A DNA stretch of 39,798 nucleotides, from IMG/VR virus record IMGVR_UViG_3300030117_007074, positions 1 to 39,798 of that record. One strand, given 5' to 3'. The position numbers and the translations under genes were made by a program. Numbering within the stretch: the first letter of the stretch is position 1; every line of letters begins with the position of its first letter. The notes under the pieces were generated by a model. It did not search any database. It saw nothing but the letters and a program-made list of their open reading frames with translations, and was not told the origin of the DNA. This document shows positions 1-8,600 of this stretch, piece by piece. The stretch comes from a virus.

Positions 1-2
1 AG

Positions 3-275
3 AGCCTCAACGAGGCCCAGGCCAACATCATCATGGCCGAAGCTGGCGGCAAGAGTTGGATACAGAGGTCATGGCGACCTGTCACCATGCTGACGTTTGT
101 CGGGATTGTGCTGATGCGGTGGTTCGGCCTGACCGTTGCCGTACCAGAGGCGGTCGAGGTGGAGCTGATGAGCCTAATTAAGATCGGCCTGGGCGGTTAC
201 GTGGCGGGACGCAGCATTGAGAAGGTGACCGAAACAGCCAGCGGTGCGCTTAAAGATTACGCCAAGACAAAATGA
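3..275 (+). CDS. Holin, 3TM family (5' truncated by window edge)
   Basis: The frame is open from base 3 and reads into the window without a start, so the N-terminus is missing; the ATG at 33 is probably internal. It keeps the motif SWIQRSWRPVTML, followed by a hydrophobic stretch (TFVGIVLMRWFGL) and a second one (LIKIGLGGYVAGRSI). This matches what I recall of the GTA/phage 3TM holin family (about 130 residues, conserved SW-RSWRP-TML segment). It would form inner-membrane lesions that let the endolysin reach the wall or trigger its action. It heads a lysis operon: its TGA overlaps the next ATG (ATGA). Family call fairly sure; exact length unknown. Confidence 0.75.
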   Translation, partial: SLNEAQANIIMAEAGGKSWIQRSWRPVTMLTFVGIVLMRWFGLTVAVPEAVEVELMSLIKIGLGGYVAGRSIEKVTETASGALKDYAKTK

Positions 276-430
276 AATGCGTCCGCAACAAAGAATCGGG
301 CGAGATACGCAGAGTGAGCGACGTGAGAGCCATGAGGCTGGTCATAGGTGGCCCGTGGACCTACGAGAAAAAAAGTGCGTGGAAGGCTCAACAGAGGGCT
401 GGAGCGGGGAGCGAATCGACCGATGCATGA
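272..430 (+). CDS. Small lysis-cassette protein, unknown (52 aa)
   Basis: A 52-residue ORF starting MKCVRNKESGEIRRVSDVRA and ending GSESTDA. Its ATG overlaps the holin stop as ATGA at 272-275, and its own stop overlaps the next ATG the same way at 427-430. Two consecutive 4-bp overlaps strongly suggest translational coupling and a real gene. It is polar, with no membrane segment. Its look (RVSD..A..L..GGPWTYEKKSAWK) resembles short phage proteins that recognise a 'V-x-Lys-Glu-x-Gly' start and a W-Y-K-S-W patch, but I cannot give a function. Confidence 0.6.
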   Translation: MKCVRNKESGEIRRVSDVRAMRLVIGGPWTYEKKSAWKAQQRAGAGSESTDA

Positions 431-798
431 ACCTCAGATACGAGCAGATGTCCCAGCGCGCGTTAGTCGAGAAGTGCTACGATCTAGAAGAGGAACTCGC
501 GCGAGTCAGGGGGGGCCTCTCTGACAGTTTGTCCCGGATGTCTGAACTCCGGCATTCAAATACCAGGCTGATCAGAGTGCAGCGTAAGAAAAAAGGCGTC
601 ATCGATGCCAAATCAAAAAAGATTATCGCGAAATCAGCTTGGAGTTCAGTCCTGTCCAATTTCATCGGATTGGGGATAGCGATTCCAGCCTCACTAAATG
701 ACGGATCGTTCACACCCTACCTCCTGTTGTCAGGAGTGATAAGCGCGGTACTTCTCCCCCTTCAGACCTACATCAGCAAGAAGAATGAGGAAGTTTAA
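427..798 (+). CDS. Membrane protein with coiled coil and two TM segments (lysis-associated)
   Basis: A 123-residue protein from the ATG at 427, chosen because it forms an ATGA overlap with the upstream gene; a longer frame starting at 244 would run through two other genes. Residues about 5-60 are charged and heptad-like (RALVEKCYDLEEELARVRGGL), predicting a coiled coil. Residues about 75-120 contain two hydrophobic segments (SNFIGLGIAIPASL and YLLLSGVISAVLLPLQTYI). Its place between holin and endolysin suggests a second holin, antiholin or spanin-like function, but no family is recognised. Its stop overlaps the endolysin start (TAATG). Confidence 0.6.
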   Translation: MNLRYEQMSQRALVEKCYDLEEELARVRGGLSDSLSRMSELRHSNTRLIRVQRKKKGVIDAKSKKIIAKSAWSSVLSNFIGLGIAIPASLNDGSFTPYLLLSGVISAVLLPLQTYISKKNEEV

Positions 799-1190
799 TG
801 CCCAAATTTGGCACCGCCTCACTGCGTAGGCTCAGTGAATGCGACGACCGTATTCAGTTGGTGCTGAATGAAGTAGTAAGAGCATTCGATTGTTCAGTGC
901 TATGCGGATACAGGGATGAAGAAACACAGAATGAGCTTTTTAGAACGGGCCGTTCGCACGTTCAGTGGCCTGACAGCAAGCATAATCAGTCACCGTCTCT
1001 GGCCGTGGATGTGGTCCCGTATCCTATCGATTGGACTGACCGAGAGCGTTTTAATTTTTTTGCTGGTTACGTTATGGGCGTTGCTGATCAGCATGGCATC
1101 ACTCTGAGGTGGGGTGGTGACTGGAATCGCGATTGGAAAGTAAGGGACAATAACTTTGATGACCTTCCACATTTTGAACTGGTCGAATAA
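798..1190 (+). CDS. Endolysin, M15 family D-Ala/L-Ala-D-Glu-type peptidase
   Basis: A 130-residue single-domain peptidase of the kind phages use to cut peptide cross-bridges in peptidoglycan. The zinc-binding signature is visible: H in SKHNQSPSLAVDVVPYP (residues about 54-70, with the D of AVD as second ligand) and the C-terminal DLPHFEL, whose H is the third ligand. YRDEETQNELF is the usual substrate-pocket segment. There is no signal peptide, so release needs the holin. The start overlaps the previous stop by one base. Length is normal for the minimal phage M15 enzymes. Confidence 0.88.
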   Translation: MPKFGTASLRRLSECDDRIQLVLNEVVRAFDCSVLCGYRDEETQNELFRTGRSHVQWPDSKHNQSPSLAVDVVPYPIDWTDRERFNFFAGYVMGVADQHGITLRWGGDWNRDWKVRDNNFDDLPHFELVE

Positions 1191-1213
1191 ACTCCCTGCA
1201 CGGAGTCATAGAT

Positions 1214-3550
1214 ATGCCATCACGTAATGAATGGGTTGCAGAAGCCACTCGCCTGGGAATGCCAAACGCACGGCATAGGGGGCACCGGGAACTCTATTTG
1301 TGGATACAGAGAAACGCAGACGACGAGTTTCGGGATAAATGGGGAGACGTTGCGTCATTTGACGCCGGCCAGCAAAAAGGTCGAGTAGGTCCGACTCAAG
1401 CGCAGTTGCGTCAGGCCCGGGAGTTGGGCATCGAGACGCACGGCACGAATCAGCGAACGCTCCAGGAGCGCATCGATTCGGCAACGGCTCCTCCTGCCGA
1501 GGACCAGGTGCGTGCGGATTTCTTGCAGAGGATGTCTGAGGATCCTGCGTTGGCGCAGCACAGCGATTGGATGGCTCAGACCTTCGCAGACCCTGCCTCT
1601 CATTATGTCCTTGGGCAGGCTATGGGTGCGGGGACGCCGGAGCAGCAAGTTGCAGCCATGCGCCAAATGATGGAACAGTCAGGGCTGACGTTTGGGGCAA
1701 CCGATCCTCCCGTTGGTCCTGGTGGTTCTGGTGAGGACCAGGCGCGTGCGGATTTCTTGCAGAGGATGTCTGAGGATCCTGCGTTGGCGCAGCATAGCGA
1801 TTGGATGGCTAAGACCTTCAAAGACCCTGCCTCTCATTTTATCCTTGGGCAGGCTATGGGTGCGGGGACGCCGGAGCAGCAAGTTGCAGCCATGCGCCAA
1901 ATGATGGAACAGTCAGGACTGACGTTTGGTCCCCCTCCTGGTCCTCCTCCTGGTCCTCCTCCTGATCCTCCTCCTGATCCTCCTCCTGGTCCCCCTCCTG
2001 GTGATCCTGGAAAGAGGGTCGACTTGGGCGATGGCCGTTCCGGAATTATTGATGCTAGTGGCAGCATTGTGCCTGGCTCTGTGACCGGGAGTCCTTTTGA
2101 GACGGTCTCGCCAAACATAGACACTAACATGTTTGATCCACGAGGTGGTGGAGAAGGTGCGCCAGTACCCCTGCCCGTAGGCACTGACGGACAAGTCGTG
2201 ACGCCGGGAGGTGACACTCTCCCCAATGAAGCGTTCGTGGATTCTTCGGGTCAGCTTACGACCAGTCCGACATCGCCCGTGACACCGTTTGAAGATACCG
2301 GCTCCCGGTTTCCTGCTCCCGCTTCTGCTCCTGCTTCTGGAAATGTTTTAACGAAACCAACTTCAGAACCGCGGGATGCTTCTGGATTCTATAACCCTCC
2401 TGACTTTGCGGATAGCCCTCCAGGTGAAGATGATGAGTATGGTGATTCGCGCAGCGGCGGAGGTGGGCGTAGCGATGGAGGGCCGGGGTGGAGCCATATC
2501 TTTGGCGATACGGATCCGTATAACCCTCCAGACCTGTTGGGACTGTATTCAAAGCCTGGTGAAGGCGAAGAGAATACTTGGTCAATCACTCAGGAAGGCG
2601 TTCGGAACCTACTGTCGCAACTTGGTAAGGAGGGTCTGGATCCCAAGGATGCTGCCGAGCTGACTAACGCTATCCTGACGATGTCGAATCTGCCTTCAGC
2701 ACAATTTCATGCGGGAATGTTCCCGCAAGTCTTTGGACAAGTGGCAGACATTGCCAACATGGCGAAGGACTATGCGACCACGCCTTACAATATGCCCAAT
2801 GCTCCGAATCTGGATCCTGAAGGGTTTTACAAAGGAGGCCAGGCTGGTGCTGACCTGATGAATTATGCGATTGATCAGATCCAGCGAACACAGGGACCGC
2901 AGGACAACCTCGCCAACCTGGCTAAGGAGCAGGCTGAATATCTGGAGACGCGCTCCGGTGACCTGGTGAACCCGTATCGTGCCGAGCTGGACAAGCAGTA
3001 TGAAGAGCGACGCAATGAGTTGGAGAGCAGTCTTGCCGCTCGGGGGATGTTGGGGTCTACGCAGGCCGATGAGGCGTTGAATCGCTTAGAGGAATCGCGT
3101 GGCCGTGCCGCTTCTGATGCTGACCTGCGATTCTACAAGGGCATCGGTCAGGAGCGTCGTGCTGATGTCGGCGTTACCGCAGACTTGCTGGATCGCCTGT
3201 ATGGTCAGCGGATGGGCGGGGCACAGTTTGGCCTGCAGCAGTCGGGAGCTCTTATGGGTGGTGCCGGCCAGGCCGAGAGCATGGACCTGGCGCGTCGCCA
3301 GGGTCAGCTAGGTCGCCAGCAGTTAGGGTTCCAGAACCAGCAGGGCAATGTGATGATGGGTGAGGACATCGCCAAAGGCAGGCTGGGGATGATGCAGCAA
3401 CCAGTAGGTATGGGCCTGTCAGCCTTGTCCGGCGTTAACGTCGCCCCACCAACGGTCTCGCCTGTGCAGGGTCCACGCCAGGGACCGAGTGGCTGGGAGA
3501 TAGCGGGGAGTATTGTGGGCGGCGGATTGCCGAATCTGTGGGGACAATGA
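1214..3550 (+). CDS. Large virion-associated protein with duplicated module
   Basis: A 778-residue protein. ATG 1214 is preceded by GGAG at 1202-1205, eight bases away. Residues 1-90 look like a SAP-type small helical domain (ATRLGMPN..., ARELGIETHG). Residues about 96-160 and 174-238 are near-identical copies containing FLQRMSEDPALAQHSDWMA. Then come a proline-rich linker of GPPPGPPP and DPPP repeats (about 240-265), a Ser/Gly/Pro-rich disordered middle, and a Gln/Ala/Gly-rich helical C-terminus (YEERRNELESSLAARGMLG...). The C-terminal style resembles internal or tail-associated virion proteins of podoviruses. Exact role unknown; stop overlaps the next start. Confidence 0.6.
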   Translation: MPSRNEWVAEATRLGMPNARHRGHRELYLWIQRNADDEFRDKWGDVASFDAGQQKGRVGPTQAQLRQARELGIETHGTNQRTLQERIDSATAPPAEDQVRADFLQRMSEDPALAQHSDWMAQTFADPASHYVLGQAMGAGTPEQQVAAMRQMMEQSGLTFGATDPPVGPGGSGEDQARADFLQRMSEDPALAQHSDWMAKTFKDPASHFILGQAMGAGTPEQQVAAMRQMMEQSGLTFGPPPGPPPGPPPDPPPDPPPGPPPGDPGKRVDLGDGRSGIIDASGSIVPGSVTGSPFETVSPNIDTNMFDPRGGGEGAPVPLPVGTDGQVVTPGGDTLPNEAFVDSSGQLTTSPTSPVTPFEDTGSRFPAPASAPASGNVLTKPTSEPRDASGFYNPPDFADSPPGEDDEYGDSRSGGGGRSDGGPGWSHIFGDTDPYNPPDLLGLYSKPGEGEENTWSITQEGVRNLLSQLGKEGLDPKDAAELTNAILTMSNLPSAQFHAGMFPQVFGQVADIANMAKDYATTPYNMPNAPNLDPEGFYKGGQAGADLMNYAIDQIQRTQGPQDNLANLAKEQAEYLETRSGDLVNPYRAELDKQYEERRNELESSLAARGMLGSTQADEALNRLEESRGRAASDADLRFYKGIGQERRADVGVTADLLDRLYGQRMGGAQFGLQQSGALMGGAGQAESMDLARRQGQLGRQQLGFQNQQGNVMMGEDIAKGRLGMMQQPVGMGLSALSGVNVAPPTVSPVQGPRQGPSGWEIAGSIVGGGLPNLWGQ
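1499..1929 (+). repeat. 197-bp in-frame direct duplication
   Basis: Bases 1499-1695 and 1733-1929 are nearly identical. The offset is 234 bp, exactly 78 codons, so the reading frame is kept and the encoded protein has two copies of a roughly 65-residue helical module. The few differences suggest a recent duplication. It directly precedes the proline-repeat linker. Confidence 0.9.
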
Positions 3551-5604
3551 TGATGAACAGATATAGAACTGGCGAAGACTTTCGCCGCTTGATGGAACAA
3601 AGGCGGATGGAGCAGCAGCTTGGTGCCGGTGGGCAAGGGCCGATATTTGAGGGCCCTCTTCCAGGTGCGCCACCAGAAGCAGTTCCGCCGCCAAATGTCC
3701 CGAGGCGCGTTTTAGGCATACCCCCCGAGGCCGAGTTGGAAGCGGCTACGATGTTTCCAGAGGGTGTTCAAGGTCCTGGTATCCCTGTGCCTCAATTTGA
3801 CCGAAACGGGGTTGATGTTGATGACGTAAATACAGGCCATGACTTTTCCCAGCCTTATGGTGGCGACCAGGCGTTCGATCCAGTTGCCTATCGCGTGCTT
3901 CAAGGTGGAAGAGAATTGGATTACCGCCTTGGGCTGAGAGGCGACAATGAACCCATTGCTAACAGACAAGAGCTGCCCGGGGTAGGCTCGTATGACATCG
4001 TTCGTGACCCCACACACCGGGACTTTTCTCACTATCCCTTTGGAGACGCTCCTGCGCCGGGATACGAGACGCCGATAGTCAACGATGCCGGTGAGGTTGA
4101 GAGATGGGAAACGAAAAAGCCCCCTGCGGCTCGCGAGACCATCCCGCGCCCAGTGCTCCCACAGGATGGAATGTTCGAGGATCAGCCTGATGTAGGTGAT
4201 GTTGGACCTGCTGCAGGCATTCAGGATGCTATAGCCCGAGCAGGCAGGGGGGTAGAAGACCAGGGCGAGTATGAGCCTACTCCCGAGGAAGTCGAACAGG
4301 TGTCAGCGGCAATGCCTACGGGCGAGAGTCGCTCCTGGCTGCAGAGGATGATGCCAGCCCTAAAGGTCGCTGGCCTCGCTGCCACGGGCATCGGCATGGC
4401 GAAGTCGCCGGAATTTCGGCGGGGAGTATTGAAGGGTTTTGGCAGCGAGTTGCAGCAGCGTCGTCAGTTTGATAGGCAGAGGCAGTTAGCGGCCTCGAAA
4501 CTTCGACCGCATAAGCCGATGGAGCTGAAGGACAACAAGCTCATCTACTACGACTCTGTCGGAAACATCCTGCGTATGCAAGACCTGGGCCCTGATGGTC
4601 CCAAGCTCCAGGATCGTATCGATCAATTCTCCGGCACGACGCAGTATAAAGACATTGGCAAGAAGCTCACCAACTTTGCCAAGCTACGGACAGCAGTAGA
4701 AGCGGACACGCCGGTTGGTGATGTAGCGACCATCTTCGCTTTCATCCAGGGGCTGGACAATACGGCAGTGCGTGAAGGCGAGCGCGACTTCCTCCTTGGA
4801 GCAGCGGGACTTGGGGAAAAGATTTCAGATTTCCTGGGTGGTCGTACTTGGATAAAAGGCCGTCAACTTCGGCCATCTCAGCTTAAAGGCATCCTTGAAA
4901 TTTCCCAACGATGGATGGACGAGGAAGTCAAGACGTTCCGAGGATTCCGAGACGGTCGCGTCGAGTCTTTGGGGCGCACCATTTCTGGACAGGACTGGAA
5001 CGAGCTCCTGGATGATCCGACAAGAGATTGGAAAATTCAGGATCGTCGCGAGGCACAGGAGCAGACGCCGACGGGCGCAGTTCAGCCCGGTGACGAGAGA
5101 ACGAATCCAGAAACGGGTGTTACAAAGCGATACCTGGGCAACCAAAAGTGGGAAACCGTTAAGCCTTCAGATGCTGGCGGACAGTCCGGTAACGTGCCGC
5201 AGAGAAACAATAATATGGGCAATTTGAAAAGAGGCGGCGTCGGTGATCAGTATGCGAGGCGAGATGCCAAGGGCAATGTGATGACCGACGGCGAGAGCCA
5301 CTTGATCTTCCCTGATGCAGAGGCCGGAAGGATGGCTCTTGAGCGGGACCTGGAGGCGAAGATCGGGGGCAACTCTTCTGCATCGAGGAGGATCCTCGGG
5401 CGCAATCCCAGAAATGTGGGCGAGCTCTCTCAGGTATATCTGGCTGGGGAATCTGAGGAAGGGAAGGCGGCGTGGAGAAATGGCGTGCGGTCTATCCTGG
5501 CTCAGGACCACGGTGTCGAGACTGACATCCTCACTAACATTCCGGTTGAAATCTTGGCGCAAGCTATAGCCAGGCAAGAAGGGTTCTTTGCGGGGCGGGG
5601 GTAA
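3547..5604 (+). CDS. Virion protein with C-terminal NN-GNL (muramidase-associated-like) domain
   Basis: A 685-residue protein. Three consecutive ATGs start at 3547; the first overlaps the upstream TGA (ATGA) and follows GGGGA. Residues 1-250 are Pro/Gly/Asp-rich and probably disordered. About 265-290 hold a hydrophobic helix (MMPALKVAGLAATGIGMA), followed by charged helices. The C-terminal 140 residues contain RNNNMGNLKRGG, LIFPDAEAGRMALERDL and ILAQAIARQEGFF. From memory this pattern occurs in phage virion proteins with peptidoglycan-interacting NNPGNLR domains, suggesting local wall opening during entry. That is an inference; no catalytic residues can be assigned. Confidence 0.55.
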   Translation: MMMNRYRTGEDFRRLMEQRRMEQQLGAGGQGPIFEGPLPGAPPEAVPPPNVPRRVLGIPPEAELEAATMFPEGVQGPGIPVPQFDRNGVDVDDVNTGHDFSQPYGGDQAFDPVAYRVLQGGRELDYRLGLRGDNEPIANRQELPGVGSYDIVRDPTHRDFSHYPFGDAPAPGYETPIVNDAGEVERWETKKPPAARETIPRPVLPQDGMFEDQPDVGDVGPAAGIQDAIARAGRGVEDQGEYEPTPEEVEQVSAAMPTGESRSWLQRMMPALKVAGLAATGIGMAKSPEFRRGVLKGFGSELQQRRQFDRQRQLAASKLRPHKPMELKDNKLIYYDSVGNILRMQDLGPDGPKLQDRIDQFSGTTQYKDIGKKLTNFAKLRTAVEADTPVGDVATIFAFIQGLDNTAVREGERDFLLGAAGLGEKISDFLGGRTWIKGRQLRPSQLKGILEISQRWMDEEVKTFRGFRDGRVESLGRTISGQDWNELLDDPTRDWKIQDRREAQEQTPTGAVQPGDERTNPETGVTKRYLGNQKWETVKPSDAGGQSGNVPQRNNNMGNLKRGGVGDQYARRDAKGNVMTDGESHLIFPDAEAGRMALERDLEAKIGGNSSASRRILGRNPRNVGELSQVYLAGESEEGKAAWRNGVRSILAQDHGVETDILTNIPVEILAQAIARQEGFFAGRG

Positions 5605-5607
5605 ACG

Positions 5608-8600
5608 ATGGCATCTGACGAAGAATATTTTTCACAGATTGCAGGCGGTCTCCAGGGACAGCCAGACCAGGTTCAGGAGTCTGATGATGCGTATTTCAAT
5701 TCGCTCGTTCAGGATCCTGGGCTCCTTCATTCGGCACCGGCACAAGTTACGGGGGCCCTTGGTGGAGAGACTTTCACAGAAGCTCTCGGCAGCTTTGAGC
5801 TCGCAGACTTCGCCAAAGTCGCCATAAACGCCTTGCCGTCGATGATGGAGAACACGGCAGGGGTAGCTTCTGCCTTCCTCAATCCTCTAGATACAGTCTC
5901 CAGTCTTGCTCAGCTCGCCAGCGGCGTTCAGAAGGTCTATGCCGGTGCTCCTGAAGATGAGGATACCAAAGCTGCTCGCGAGACCTGGGAAGGGATGAAG
6001 GCTCTGCATACCACAAACCTTCGAGAGTTTGCGGTCGAGGATCCTGCGGGTCTGATGCTTGAGCTCGTCTCGTTTATGCCTGGCGCAGCAGCGGCTCACG
6101 CAGGCAAGCTAGGACGAATTCCTCAGGCGGTGTCGAAAGTAGCACGACTTCCTGAGACGTTGCCTCTTATGCCTGTGAAGGCTGCGCTGAAGGCCCCCGA
6201 GGTTTTCGGCAAGTATATCGGCCCGAGTGTGTTCTCAATGCAGACAGGAAAGGATCCGGTCGCCATTCGCCAGATTTTCGAGGCGGGGCAGGAGGGATCA
6301 CGGGGCAAAGAATTAGCGACGCAAGCTCTGCGCGGACAGTATGACCTCAAGCAGGTCGTGCCGACAGTGCGTCAAGCAAAGGATGCTATTGGGAAGCAGA
6401 GGGCTAGTGAGTATGAAGCACTCATGGCGAAGGTGGACAGGTCTCAGACATTCGATATGGATGGCCTTCGCCAGGATATAGAGAGGTGGATGTCGGACAC
6501 TGAAGAATGGGGTGTCCGCATTCGTTATGATGCTCGCACAAAGAAGCCCATCAGAGACAAGTATGGGAGGGTGGAAGTCAGCTTTACGAGCTCAAAAGAG
6601 CCTACCACAAATTTGTCGGACGCAAGCCAGAAACGAATACGCACCGTCGTCAATGAGCTCCTTGACCCTCGGTATGATGGGGGCACGGTTGCGGCTTTAG
6701 ATGACTTGACTCAGCGACTCGGGGGACTTCGTGGAACAACGCCGCAACTTCGCCAGTCGCGAGCTTTTATCAATCAGCTTCGCGAACGTATCCAGGCGTC
6801 GTCGCTGGACAGGGTAAAGGGCCTGGGGCCAGCCAAACGTAGCTACGCTCAATGGTCGAGCGTCATTAACGACATGGAGAAGATCCTCTCCGAGTCGAGC
6901 GACAACCCCGAGGTCATACTCCGCAAGATCATCGGTGCCTCGCAGTCGGAACATGCCGCCCTCAATCTGCGTCGTGATCTTCTCAAGATCGTCGATGCCA
7001 AGGCCAAGACCCACTTGCTGGATATATCCTCGGGTGCTGCTCTGTCCGAGATCCTTCCCACAGGCATTCACGCTCGTGGGATCCTGCTCCAGGGTCTTGC
7101 TCCTGGAGCCTTGGGGGCCTTCGTAAATCCGGTCTTCTTCCTGGGCCTGCCGTTCGTGTCGCCTCGTGTCGTCGGTGAGTTTATGCGAGCGATGGGAATC
7201 GGTGCTCGGTGGAGTGACCGTGTTCGCTCATTTGTGGAAAAGATCCGGCTCGCTCGCCCAACACGAGCTGGTCGTGGGGGCACCGTAAACTTCGAGGCTT
7301 TGGCGTCTCGGGGTGCCTCGATCATGACCGTCCTGAATACGATGAAGGAAGCCGGATACGAGCTGCCTCAGGCCCCTCTCGTGCCCGTTAAGGACCCGTC
7401 TGCAAGAAGGAGGGATACGGGGGCCCCGATCAGTGAGACGCCTACAAAGGATCCTGAGGCGGTCTCTGCGCGTGTCCTCGGCGGACCTACTCCGGAAGAC
7501 GATCCCAGTATGCTCGTGCCCCTGCCCTTCGAGGTTAGCGAGGGAATGGCCTGGTCTGAGCGATTCAGAGTCCTGACATCCAACTTCCTGCCTTCGGCGC
7601 AGAATTTCGCATTCCGATCAACAGAGGGTGTCCGAGCCCTGTCCGAGCTGTCTGGCGACGAGGCTGTCGCCATAGGCAAGGAGTTGGGGGGGCAGGCGAA
7701 GGACTATGCCTACGACCATAAGATCCTGGGAGGTCCCCTAACGCCGGAAGGCCAGGCGTTTGCGATGTCCGTGTCTGATGCCGTAGACAACTATCTGGAT
7801 ACGGATCGGATCTGGAATGATCCCTTTACCGCTCTGATAGATGGCGTTGACATCATTACGTTTGGCTCGATGGGCGCGTCGGCTACCGTTGCCGGTGTCG
7901 TTGCCGGGCGGGTCAACAAGATGGATCGCCTCCTTACAGGCGTCCGAAATGCCCGAAGTAAGGCTCGGGCAGCAAAGTCGCCTGACGAGTTACAAGAAGC
8001 GGTCACCGGACTGTCCGAAGCCTACTCTGAGCTCACCAAGAATACAATAGGGGTACGCAAGTCCAAGATCGCACAAGAGCGACTGAATGACCGCCTGGTC
8101 GGCATGGGCAAGAGGGACTTAATCCAGGCGACAGTCGATATTGGTGAGGATCTCCAACTTCGAGGGGACGAGGCCCGTCATTGGGGACTCTACAAACTCT
8201 CCGACGAGGTCTACCACATGCCCCTGCCTGGGGATCCGATCCTGCCGCACGGCCTGGTGGAGGATGCCCTGGCTACAGCCTTTGACTCCTGGGGGAACCC
8301 ATCGAAGGCTCAGCTCAGAAAAAGTTTCGAATACTTCTACGGCATACACGGTCAGGCCGTCCCTGCATCGGTAAAACGGGCTATTGGATCAAAGGCCTTT
8401 ACGCAAGCACAGATGGATGGTGTCCTGGCTCGCGCTTTGGCCGAAGCCCCCGAGAGTGCCAGGACCTGGTATCGGGATATGGCAGTGCTCGCAGAGGATC
8501 TCGTTGGGGCACCTAATATGAATGAGTGGCGGGGAATCTTCGCCCTTACATCGACACAGAACCCGGTCGAATCCAACCTGGCAGATACACTCACCGTCAT

